From positions 124,001 to 188,000 of the forward strand of contig NZ_VOAY01000006.1 of the NCBI RefSeq assembly GCF_008369125.1: a stretch of DNA of 64,000 nt. The letters are read 5' to 3'. A program made the position numbers and the translations under genes. The notes below the pieces were generated by a model. It had not been told where the DNA came from and made no database searches. It was given only the letters and a program-made list of their open reading frames with translations. Below, piece after piece: positions 27,230 through 35,131 of this stretch (its first letter is position 1; each line of letters opens with the position of its first letter). Source of the DNA: Allopusillimonas sp008369125 (GTDB lineage: Bacteria > Pseudomonadota > Gammaproteobacteria > Burkholderiales > Burkholderiaceae_B).

Positions 27230-28429
27230 ATGGCTACACGTAAAGCTAAAGAATCCAGTCAAACCAAAGCCGCCAGCAAAGCAGCGCCCGCCACAGGCCC
27301 CAAACCCAAGAAGTCTGTCGCGCTATCCGGCGTAGTCGCCGGCAATACCGCGCTGTGCACGGTCGGGCTCAGCGGCAATGATCTGCACTATCGCGGCTAC
27401 GACATTCTCGATATCGCCGAAACCTGCGAATTTGAAGAAATCGCCCACCTGCTTATTCATGGCAAGCTGCCTACCAAAAGCGAACTGGCAGCCTATAAAG
27501 CCAAGCTGCGTCGTTTGCGCGGCCTGCCTGCCCAGCTTCAGATCGCCCTCGAGGCACTGCCCGCAGCAAGCCACCCCATGGATGTCATGCGCACAGCCGC
27601 TTCGGTATTAGGCTGCGTTCTGCCTGAAAAAGACGATCACAACCTGCCCGACGCCCGTGATATCGCCGACCGCCTCATGGCCAGCCTGGGTTCGGCCCTG
27701 CTTTACTGGTATCACTACAGCCATAATGGGCGCGTGATCGACGTAGAAACGGATGACGACAGCATTGGCGGCCACTTTCTGCATCTACTACACGGTGAAG
27801 TACCCAGCGATGAGTGGGTGCGCGCCATGCATACGTCGCTTATTCTGTACGCCGAGCATGAGTTCAATGCCTCCACGTTCGCCAGCCGCGTCATTGCCGG
27901 CACCGGTTCCGACATGTACTCGGCCATTACCGGCGGTATCGGTGCGCTGCGTGGGCCCAAGCACGGCGGCGCCAACGAAGTGGCATTCGAAATCCAGAAG
28001 CGCTATGACTCGGCAGACGATGCCGAGGCTGACATCCGCAAACGCGTCGAAAGTAAAGAAGTCATTATCGGCTTTGGTCACCCGGTTTATACCGTGTCTG
28101 ACCCTCGCAACGAGGTCATTAAAGGCGTTGCACGCAAACTGTCAAAGACCCAGAACAGCATGAAAATGTTTGACATTGCTGAGCGCCTCGAAACAGTTAT
28201 GTGGGACGCCAAAAAAATGTTCCCCAATCTTGACTGGTTCTCTGCTGTGTCGTACCACATGATGGGCGTGCCTACCGCCATGTTCACACCGCTGTTTGTT
28301 ATCGCCCGCACGGCGGGTTGGTCTGCGCACATTATTGAACAGCGCATCGATAACAAAATTATCCGTCCGACGGCAAACTACGTGGGCCCCGAAGACAAGA
28401 AGTTTGTCCCGATCAGCAAACGCCGCTGA
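27230..28429 (+). CDS. prpC: 2-methylcitrate synthase
   Basis: Condenses propionyl-CoA with oxaloacetate. 399 aa, slightly longer than usual because of a Lys/Ala-rich N-terminal tail of about 28 residues (ATRKAKESSQTKAASKAAP). The citrate-synthase fold shows HEFNASTFASRVIAGTGSD, GGIGALRGPKHGGANE and GFGHPVYTVSDPR with catalytic His and Asp segments. Its place between prpB and acnD supports methylcitrate over citrate synthase; gltA is elsewhere. The ribosome site is CAGGAG before ATG 27230. Confidence 0.96.
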   Translation: MATRKAKESSQTKAASKAAPATGPKPKKSVALSGVVAGNTALCTVGLSGNDLHYRGYDILDIAETCEFEEIAHLLIHGKLPTKSELAAYKAKLRRLRGLPAQLQIALEALPAASHPMDVMRTAASVLGCVLPEKDDHNLPDARDIADRLMASLGSALLYWYHYSHNGRVIDVETDDDSIGGHFLHLLHGEVPSDEWVRAMHTSLILYAEHEFNASTFASRVIAGTGSDMYSAITGGIGALRGPKHGGANEVAFEIQKRYDSADDAEADIRKRVESKEVIIGFGHPVYTVSDPRNEVIKGVARKLSKTQNSMKMFDIAERLETVMWDAKKMFPNLDWFSAVSYHMMGVPTAMFTPLFVIARTAGWSAHIIEQRIDNKIIRPTANYVGPEDKKFVPISKRR

Positions 28430-28438
28430 TCACGCCCC

Positions 28439-28467
28439 ACAGAAGGCTCGCCCGGCGGGCCTTCTGT
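28439..28467 (+). other. Intercistronic hairpin between prpC and acnD
   Basis: Perfect 9-bp arms ACAGAAGGC / GCCTTCTGT around an 11-nt loop, 9 bp after the prpC stop. There is no T run, so it is more likely an mRNA-stabilising or attenuating structure than a full terminator. Confidence 0.65.
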
Positions 28468-28507
28468 GCTGACACATCTTCTGCCCACCTTTTTTCTTCT
28501 GGCTGCC

Positions 28508-31102
28508 ATGAATACCGCATATCGCAAACCCCTGCCTGGCACCTCGCTCGATTATTTCGACACACGTGAAGCGGTCGAAGCTATCAAGCCTGGTGCTTAT
28601 GCCACCCTGCCCTATACGTCACGCGTCTTCGCTGAGAACCTGGTTCGTCGTTGCGACCCAGACACACTGACCGACTCGCTTATACAGTTTATCGAGCGTC
28701 GTCGTGACCTTGATTTTCCGTGGTTTCCGGCACGCGTAGTGTGCCACGACATTCTTGGCCAGACCGCGCTTGTCGACCTGGCCGGCCTGCGCGATGCCAT
28801 TGCCGAAAAAGGGGGTGACCCTGCTCTGGTAAACCCGGTCGTGCCCACGCAACTTATCGTGGATCACTCGCTTGCCGTTGAATACGGCGGCTTTGACAAA
28901 GACGCCTTTGCCAAAAACCGTGCCATCGAAGATCGACGCAACGACGACCGCTTCCACTTCATCAACTGGACCAAAAAAGCGTTCAAAAACGTAGACGTCA
29001 TCCCGCCCGGCAACGGCATCATGCATCAGATCAACCTCGAACGCATGTCGCCCGTTATCCATGCGCGCGACGGCGTGGCTTTCCCTGACACGCTGGTAGG
29101 CACCGACAGCCACACACCTCACGTTGATGCGCTGGGCGTCATCGCCATCGGTGTTGGTGGCCTAGAAGCTGAAAGCGTCATGCTGGGCCGGGCTTCCTGG
29201 ATGCGCCTGCCCGATATTATCGGCGTTGAACTGACCGGCAGGCTGCAACCAGGCACCACGGCGACTGACATGGTGCTGGCGCTTACCGAGTTTTTGCGCA
29301 ACCAGAAAGTAGTGTCGTCCTACCTGGAATTTTACGGCGAAGGCGCAGCCAGCCTGACGCTGGGCGACCGTGCAACCATTTCCAACATGACTCCAGAATA
29401 TGGCGCTACGGCTGCCATGTTCTACATTGATCAGCAAACCATTGACTATCTCAAGCTCACAGGCCGTGATGATGAGCAGGTCAAGCTGGTAGAAACGTAC
29501 GCCAAGACGGCCGGTCTCTGGGCCGACAGCCTCGAAACCGCCGTATACGAGCGAGTGCTCAAGTTTGATCTGTCGAGCGTTGTACGCAATATCGCCGGCC
29601 CGTCAAACCCGCACCGTCGTGTTCCTACCTCTGAGCTGGCCGCCCGGGGTATTTCGGGAGTCGTTGAAAACGAACCTGGGCTTATGCCCGATGGTGCCGT
29701 TATCATTGCCGCCATTACCAGCTGTACCAACACCAGCAACCCGCGCAACGTGATTGCAGCCGGCCTTTTGGCACGTAACGCCAACGCACGCGGGCTGACA
29801 CGCAAGCCCTGGGTTAAGTCATCTTTGGCACCCGGTTCCAAGGCCGTGCAACTGTATCTGGAAGATGCCGAACTGTTGCCTGAACTTGAGCAGCTTGGGT
29901 TTGGCATTGTGGGCTTTGCCTGCACCACCTGTAATGGCATGAGCGGTGCGCTTGACCCGGTAATTCAGAAAGAAGTCATAGACCGCGACCTGTACGCCAC
30001 GGCCGTGCTTTCGGGCAACCGCAACTTTGATGGCCGCATCCACCCTTATGCCAAGCAGGCCTTTCTGGCTTCGCCACCGCTGGTGGTCGCCTACGCCATC
30101 GCTGGCACCATACGGTTCGACATCGAAAAAGATGTACTTGGGCACGATAAAGAGGGCAACCCTGTCACGCTGAAAGACATCTGGCCCACCGACGAAGAAA
30201 TCGACGCCATCGTCGCCGCCAGCGTTAAACCTGAGCATTTCCGCCAGGTATACGAGCCCATGTTTGCCGTCAGTGCAACCGACAGCACGCAAATCAGCCC
30301 ACTGTATGACTGGCGCCCCCAAAGTACCTATATACGACGCCCGCCGTACTGGGAAGGCGCACTGGCCCGCGAATGCACGCTCAAAGGCATGCGCCCCTTG
30401 GCCGTACTGGGTGACAACATTACTACCGACCACCTTTCGCCCTCTAATGCCATTCTGGCGAGCAGCGCGGCAGGCGAATACCTGGCCAAAATGGGGCTGC
30501 CTGAAGAAGACTTCAACTCGTATGCCACCCATCGCGGTGACCACCTTACCGCACAGCGCGCCACGTTTGCCAACCCCAAATTACTCAATGAAATGGTGCT
30601 GGAAAATGGCGAGGTTAAGCAAGGCTCGTTGGCACGCATTGAGCCCGAGGGTAAAGTTACCCGCATGTGGGAGGCCATAGAAACTTATATGGAGCGCAAG
30701 CAACCCCTCATCATTATTGCGGGCGCAGATTACGGCCAGGGCTCATCGCGTGACTGGGCCGCCAAAGGAGTGCGTCTTGCAGGTGTAGAAGCCATTGCGG
30801 CCGAAGGCTTTGAGCGCATCCACCGCACCAACCTGGTCGGCATGGGGGTGATACCGCTTGAGTTTCAGCCAGGCGTCACACGCAAGACGCTGAACATTGA
30901 TGGTACCGAAACCTTCGACGTGATCGGCACGCCCTCCCCGCTGGCCACCCTTACGCTCGCCATTCACCGCAAAAACGGCGAACGCATAGAGGTACCGGTC
31001 ATCTGTCGTCTCGACACGGCGGAAGAGGTTTCCATATATAAGGCTGGCGGCGTCCTGCAGCGCTTTGCGCAAGACTTTATCGAGTCTACGGCAACGGCCT
31101 GA
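28508..31102 (+). CDS. acnD: AcnD, Fe/S-dependent 2-methylcitrate dehydratase
   Basis: Aconitase-family enzyme dehydrating 2-methylcitrate; in studied bacteria AcnD works with PrpF in place of PrpD. From ATG 28508 it has 864 aa. The 4Fe-4S ligands are in SCTNTSNPRN (about 408) and CTTCNGMSG (about 471-474). The C-terminal swivel domain contains YGQGSSRDWAAKG. A longer frame opens at GTG 28466, but that codon lies inside the hairpin and has no ribosome site. Co-localisation with prpF identifies AcnD rather than AcnA. Confidence 0.95.
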   Translation: MNTAYRKPLPGTSLDYFDTREAVEAIKPGAYATLPYTSRVFAENLVRRCDPDTLTDSLIQFIERRRDLDFPWFPARVVCHDILGQTALVDLAGLRDAIAEKGGDPALVNPVVPTQLIVDHSLAVEYGGFDKDAFAKNRAIEDRRNDDRFHFINWTKKAFKNVDVIPPGNGIMHQINLERMSPVIHARDGVAFPDTLVGTDSHTPHVDALGVIAIGVGGLEAESVMLGRASWMRLPDIIGVELTGRLQPGTTATDMVLALTEFLRNQKVVSSYLEFYGEGAASLTLGDRATISNMTPEYGATAAMFYIDQQTIDYLKLTGRDDEQVKLVETYAKTAGLWADSLETAVYERVLKFDLSSVVRNIAGPSNPHRRVPTSELAARGISGVVENEPGLMPDGAVIIAAITSCTNTSNPRNVIAAGLLARNANARGLTRKPWVKSSLAPGSKAVQLYLEDAELLPELEQLGFGIVGFACTTCNGMSGALDPVIQKEVIDRDLYATAVLSGNRNFDGRIHPYAKQAFLASPPLVVAYAIAGTIRFDIEKDVLGHDKEGNPVTLKDIWPTDEEIDAIVAASVKPEHFRQVYEPMFAVSATDSTQISPLYDWRPQSTYIRRPPYWEGALARECTLKGMRPLAVLGDNITTDHLSPSNAILASSAAGEYLAKMGLPEEDFNSYATHRGDHLTAQRATFANPKLLNEMVLENGEVKQGSLARIEPEGKVTRMWEAIETYMERKQPLIIIAGADYGQGSSRDWAAKGVRLAGVEAIAAEGFERIHRTNLVGMGVIPLEFQPGVTRKTLNIDGTETFDVIGTPSPLATLTLAIHRKNGERIEVPVICRLDTAEEVSIYKAGGVLQRFAQDFIESTATA

Positions 31103-31105
31103 CGC

Positions 31106-31151
31106 GTGCGAACGAGGGTGTGGCACTAAAACCTGACACACCCTCTCGCAC
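31106..31151 (+). other. Intercistronic hairpin between acnD and prpF
   Basis: Fifteen base pairs in two blocks, GTGCGA / TCGCAC and GAGGGTGTG / CACACCCTC, with a 2-nt bulge and a 14-nt loop, starting 3 nt after the acnD stop. It lacks a T tail, so partial attenuation or protection of the upstream mRNA is more likely than termination. Confidence 0.7.
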
Positions 31152-31217
31152 CGCTTCCATCCAGGCAAGGGCATCTTCAAGGCAACACGACTGCAACACA
31201 GGAACCCCAACATCGTC

Positions 31218-32408
31218 ATGACACACCCACCACAAGTCAAGATACCTGCCACTTATCTGCGTGGCGGCACCAGCAAAGGCGTTTTCTTCCGACTGCAAGA
31301 TCTCCCCGAAGCCGCGCGTAAACCTGGCGCAGCCAGGGATGCACTGCTGCTGCGAGTCATTGGCAGCCCCGACCCGTATGGCAAACAGACCGACGGAATG
31401 GGTGGTGCCACCTCAAGCACCAGTAAAACCGTCATCATTGCGCCAAGCACCCAGCCTGATCACGACGTGGACTACCTGTTCGGCCAGGTTTCCATCGACA
31501 AGCCGTTTGTTGACTGGAGCGGCAATTGCGGCAATCTGTCTTCCGCTGTAGGCCCTTATGCGATCAGCAACGGTTTTATTGCAGCCGCCCGCATTCCCGA
31601 AAATGGCACGGCCACAGTGCGCATCTGGCAGGCCAATATCGGCAAGACCATCGTGGCTCACGTACCCATCGTTAACGGCGAAGTGCAGGAAACCGGCGAC
31701 TTTGAGCTAGACGGGGTAACCTTCCCGGCGGCCGAAGTGCAACTTGAGTTTCTGGACCCAGCGGCCGACGACGACGGTGAGGGCGGCAAGATGTTCCCGA
31801 CCGGCAACCTGGTCGACGCGCTGGAAGTGCCCGGCGTGGGTACGCTACAGGCCACCATGATCGATGCCGGCATCCCCACAGTGTTTATCAACGCTCAAGA
31901 TATTGGCTACACCGGTACCGAATTGCAGGAAGCCATTAACAGCGACCCCAAGGCACTGGCCATGTTCGAGACCATCCGGGCACACGGCGCGCTGCGCATG
32001 GGTCTGATCAGCGACCTTAACCAAGCTGCCACACGCCAGCATACGCCCAAGGTCGCCTTTGTGGCTCCGCCGACCGAGTACACAGCCTCCAGCGGCAAGC
32101 ACGTCAAGGCCGATGATATCGATCTGCTGGTGCGCGCGCTTTCCATGGGCAAACTGCATCATGCCATGATGGGCACGGCGGCAGTTGCCATTGGTACAGC
32201 GGCTGCCATCCCCGGTACCCTGGTCAACCTCGCGGCGGGCGGCGGCGATCGTAGCGCCGTACGCTTCGGTCACCCTTCGGGCACCTTACGCGTGGGTGCC
32301 GAAGCCATCCAGGAAAACGGCGAATGGGTAGTAAAAAAAGCCATTATGAACCGCAGCGCACGCATACTCATGGAAGGGTGGGTACGTGTGCCTGCAGCCA
32401 CTGCCTGA
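31218..32408 (+). CDS. prpF: PrpF, AcnD-associated isomerase
   Basis: 396-aa protein of the PrpF family (diaminopimelate epimerase-like fold). In studied systems it isomerises trans-aconitate-type 2-methylaconitate made by AcnD, so that the methylcitrate cycle can continue. The diagnostic N-terminus is ATYLRGGTSKGVFF followed by DGMGGATSSTSKT; GNCGNLSSAVG supplies a catalytic-site Cys region. It lies 115 bp after acnD. Its last codons and stop are duplicated as the first of four 41-bp tandem repeats in the gap to prpD. Confidence 0.96.
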   Translation: MTHPPQVKIPATYLRGGTSKGVFFRLQDLPEAARKPGAARDALLLRVIGSPDPYGKQTDGMGGATSSTSKTVIIAPSTQPDHDVDYLFGQVSIDKPFVDWSGNCGNLSSAVGPYAISNGFIAAARIPENGTATVRIWQANIGKTIVAHVPIVNGEVQETGDFELDGVTFPAAEVQLEFLDPAADDDGEGGKMFPTGNLVDALEVPGVGTLQATMIDAGIPTVFINAQDIGYTGTELQEAINSDPKALAMFETIRAHGALRMGLISDLNQAATRQHTPKVAFVAPPTEYTASSGKHVKADDIDLLVRALSMGKLHHAMMGTAAVAIGTAAAIPGTLVNLAAGGGDRSAVRFGHPSGTLRVGAEAIQENGEWVVKKAIMNRSARILMEGWVRVPAATA

Positions 32409-32558
32409 TCAGAGATAAGTTGGGATATGCATCCACAGCCACTTCTTGATCAGGGATAAGCGTGGACGTGGACCTGCAGCCACTTGCTCATCAGAGGTAA
32501 GCCTGGGCGTGGATCTGCAGCCACTTGCTCATAAGGGGTAAGCTTGGGCGTGGGCCGC
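32395..32558. repeat. Four tandem 41-bp repeats between prpF and prpD
   Basis: Copies start at 32395, 32436, 32477 and 32518, exactly 41 bp apart, each opening with CAGCCACT. The first copy covers the last prpF codons and the stop; the later copies drift, and copies 3 and 4 are most alike. It looks like slippage-type amplification of the prpF tail. It fills the gap to prpD and may alter mRNA folding or coupling there. Confidence 0.9.
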
Positions 32559-32606
32559 TCCGGCGATATACTGAAAGTTGTCTTTTCATAATCGTCAGGA
32601 GCTCTT

Positions 32607-34058
32607 ATGTCCGCGCCCATTTCCAATGTACGTCCCGAACCCGATCAGGTACTGGTTGACATCGCCGACTATGTGCTCAATGACAAAATCGATAGTAGCG
32701 TGGCGTATGAAACCGCCCGCAACGTATTGATTGACACGCTGGGCTGCGGTCTTGAAGCGCTTGAATACCCTGCCTGCACCAAGCTGCTGGGTCCTGTCGT
32801 ACCGGGCACCGTGGTGCCTCACGGGGCCAAGGTGCCCGGCACACAATTTCAGCTCGACCCCGTACAGGCAGCCTTCAACATTGGCTGCATGATCCGCTGG
32901 CTTGACTTCAACGACACATGGCTGGCCGCAGAATGGGGTCACCCCTCAGACAATCTCGGCGGCATTCTTGCCATGGCCGACTGGCTGTCACGCACTGCCA
33001 TCGCCGCCGGCAAACCACCACTGACCATGCGCGACGTGCTCACCGCCATGATCAAGGCCCACGAAATCCAGGGTTGCATCGCCCTTGAAAACTCGTTTAA
33101 CAAGGTGGGGCTTGACCATGTCGTACTGGTCAAGGTTGCATCGACGGCCGTGGTGGCGCACATGCTCGGCCTTAGCCGAGATGAAATCATCAACGCCATC
33201 TCACTGGCGTGGGTCGATGGCCAAAGCCTGCGCACGTATCGACATGCGCCCAACACGGGCAGTCGCAAGAGCTGGGCGGCCGGCGATGCAACCAGCCGCG
33301 CCGTGCGCCTGGCCTTAATGGCTCGCACCGGAGAAATGGGCTACCCCTCTGTACTCACTGCCAAAACCTGGGGCTTTTATGACGTACTGTTCAAAGGCCA
33401 GCCATTTCGGTTCCAGCGGCCCTATGGCAGCTATGTTATGGAGAACATTCTCATCAAAATCTCCTACCCTGCCGAGTTTCATTCGCAAACCGCCATTGAG
33501 TGTGCCATGCAGATCCATGGGTTGCTTAAAGCACAGGGCAAGACTGCGGCCGACATCAAGAAGATCACCATCCGTACTCATGAGGCCTGCATCCGCATCA
33601 TCGATAAAAAAGGCCCGCTTAATAACCCTGCCGACCGTGACCACTGCGTGCAGTACATGGTGGCTGTACCCATTATCTTTGGCCGCCTGACCGCTGCCGA
33701 TTACGAAGACGGTGTGGCCGCCGACCCGCGTATCGATGCATTGCGTGAAAAAATCGTGTGCGTCGAAGACCCGGCTTTTACTGCCGACTATCACGACCCC
33801 AACAAACGCTCCATCGCCAACGCGCTAACCGTAGAGTTCAATGACGGTAGCCAACTCGACGAGGTCGTGTGCGAATACCCTGTCGGGCACATGCGACGCC
33901 GCAAGGAAGGCATCCCCTTGCTTGAGGCAAAATTTCGCACCAACCTGGCGCGCCGCTTTCCTGTCCGTCAGCAACAATGCATTCTGAACGCCTCTCTTGA
34001 TCAGGCTGCACTTGAACACATGCCGGTGCATGAGTACGTCGATTTGTACGTGATCTGA
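32607..34058 (+). CDS. prpD: 2-methylcitrate dehydratase PrpD
   Basis: Cofactor-free dehydratase of the MmgE/PrpD family, 483 aa, converting 2-methylcitrate to 2-methylaconitate. The N-terminal region has ARNVLIDTLGCGLEAL. The conserved core is FNIGCMIRWLDFNDTWLAAEWGHPSDNLGGILA, with KAHEIQG and GDATSRAVRLA. The ribosome site CAGGAG precedes ATG 32607. It is last in the prp operon, 198 bp after prpF because of the tandem repeats. Having both PrpD and AcnD/PrpF gives two alternative routes for the same step. Confidence 0.96.
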   Translation: MSAPISNVRPEPDQVLVDIADYVLNDKIDSSVAYETARNVLIDTLGCGLEALEYPACTKLLGPVVPGTVVPHGAKVPGTQFQLDPVQAAFNIGCMIRWLDFNDTWLAAEWGHPSDNLGGILAMADWLSRTAIAAGKPPLTMRDVLTAMIKAHEIQGCIALENSFNKVGLDHVVLVKVASTAVVAHMLGLSRDEIINAISLAWVDGQSLRTYRHAPNTGSRKSWAAGDATSRAVRLALMARTGEMGYPSVLTAKTWGFYDVLFKGQPFRFQRPYGSYVMENILIKISYPAEFHSQTAIECAMQIHGLLKAQGKTAADIKKITIRTHEACIRIIDKKGPLNNPADRDHCVQYMVAVPIIFGRLTAADYEDGVAADPRIDALREKIVCVEDPAFTADYHDPNKRSIANALTVEFNDGSQLDEVVCEYPVGHMRRRKEGIPLLEAKFRTNLARRFPVRQQQCILNASLDQAALEHMPVHEYVDLYVI

Positions 34059-34102
34059 TCCAGCATGCAAACAGCACGCCAACTATGGCAAAATAGTTGG
34101 CT

Positions 34103-34501
34103 ATGCTGATAAATTTCGCTTATTACGCCCTACCATTTCTGTTTACGCTGCTGGTCGCCTGCGCACTGACAACACTGGTATCCGGGCTATACCTTTGGCT
34201 GTTTCGCATCCAGATCACCAACAATACCCTGCGTCATCCCTACCTTGATCGACAACCCTGGGAGCGTTACCCGCTGCCGCTCAAGGTAGCCATGCTGCTC
34301 GACTATTTTTTACGGCTGGCCTTTCCGTCCAGCCAATTCTGGATCATCGGCCACGCCAACCGCCTGCTCCCGCATGTGGAACGCAGCCAAGTACCCACAG
34401 CAATTAAATGGCCACTTATGGGGTTGTGGGGTGGCTGCTTCATAGGCATAGTCGCCATGCTGGCCGTCTGGCTACTGCTGTTGCTGCTGGGTGCACCATG
34501 A
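34103..34501 (+). CDS. Small inner-membrane protein, function unknown
   Basis: 132 aa from ATG 34103; a TTG two codons earlier is an alternative. One long hydrophobic N-terminal segment (about 4-32), a polar middle with HPYLDRQPWERYPLPLKVAMLLDYFLR, and a C-terminal hydrophobic segment (about 105-130, ending AVWLLLLLLGAP) suggest two membrane spans. I do not recognise a named family. It lies 44 bp after prpD and could be read from the prp transcript, with the small acetyltransferase following. Confidence 0.65.
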   Translation: MLINFAYYALPFLFTLLVACALTTLVSGLYLWLFRIQITNNTLRHPYLDRQPWERYPLPLKVAMLLDYFLRLAFPSSQFWIIGHANRLLPHVERSQVPTAIKWPLMGLWGGCFIGIVAMLAVWLLLLLLGAP

Positions 34502-34602
34502 CCCACGCGCACCAGCCAGGCCAGCACGACCAATGCGCTGCAGGCACGCCTGCATTAGATTCAAATCACTACACCATACGAACACCTCAAGGATTAACCA
34601 CT

Positions 34603-34878
34603 ATGAGTCGCGCTATACAGCACAACGTCGCCCAAAGCCGTTTCGAATGGACCGAAGACGGCATGCTCTCTGTACAAGACTATGATCTGCAGAACGGCGT
34701 CATGACCATTACCCACACGGGTGTGCCCGAAGCCGTGGGCGGCCGGGGTATCGCCGGCGACCTCACCCGCGCAGCGCTCGAAACCGCAACAGAGCAGGCC
34801 CTCAAAGTGCGCCCCATGTGTTCATACGTCGCCACATACATCGAGCGCCACCCTGAATACAAAGCGCTGGTGCTCTAA
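34603..34878 (+). CDS. Small GNAT-like N-acetyltransferase domain protein
   Basis: A 91-aa stand-alone domain of the short GCN5-related family (Acetyltransf_CG type). Signature: ITHTGVPEAVGGRGIAGDLTRAALETA, followed by VRPMCSYVATYIERHPEY, where the family has a conserved Cys and the HPEY ending. Substrates of these minimal acetyltransferases are mostly unknown. ATG 34603 has AAGGA upstream; the frame stays open further upstream but without a ribosome site. Its link to neighbouring metabolism is not clear from sequence. Confidence 0.9.
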   Translation: MSRAIQHNVAQSRFEWTEDGMLSVQDYDLQNGVMTITHTGVPEAVGGRGIAGDLTRAALETATEQALKVRPMCSYVATYIERHPEYKALVL

Positions 34879-35030
34879 GCCCGGCCCTAAGTGGCAGCAC
34901 AGCCTGCCAGACGGGCCCTGATTGCACACGTATCGGCAACCTCAGCGGCAAGGCCAATCCAGCTGACGACGGGTCATTTTCTGATGTGACGCCGGCATCT
35001 TGGTGCGCGTACAACACATACGAATCTTAT

Positions 35031-35051
35031 GTCTTATATAAGATATAAGAC
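35031..35051. promoter_or_regulatory. Putative GntR operator, copy 2 (acnB)
   Basis: Same 21-bp palindrome as at 22576-22596. Here the arms extend to 11 bp by flanking AT/AT. It ends 2 bp before a -35-like TTGCTT, exactly as at mdh. Confidence 0.75.
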
Positions 35052-35053
35052 AT

Positions 35054-35083
35054 TTGCTTCAGCGCACCATTTGCTTCTACAAT
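35054..35083 (+). promoter_or_regulatory. Putative acnB promoter
   Basis: TTGCTT (35054-35059) and TACAAT (35078-35083) with an 18-bp spacer; the predicted start site leaves a leader of about 40 nt before acnB. The GntR-type palindrome abuts the -35 box. Confidence 0.55.
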
Positions 35084-35131
35084 AGTCACATAAAACATAC
35101 TCTTACCATTCATCGATAAAGGGCATGCACC

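Noticed and set aside
28466..28507. Upstream GTG start for acnD
   Set aside because: The codon lies in the prpC-acnD hairpin, lacks a ribosome site, and adds residues unlike the AcnD N-terminus.
32395..32558. Possible CRISPR array
   Set aside because: Repeats are directly adjacent with no spacers, drift between copies, and derive from the prpF coding end; no cas gene is present.
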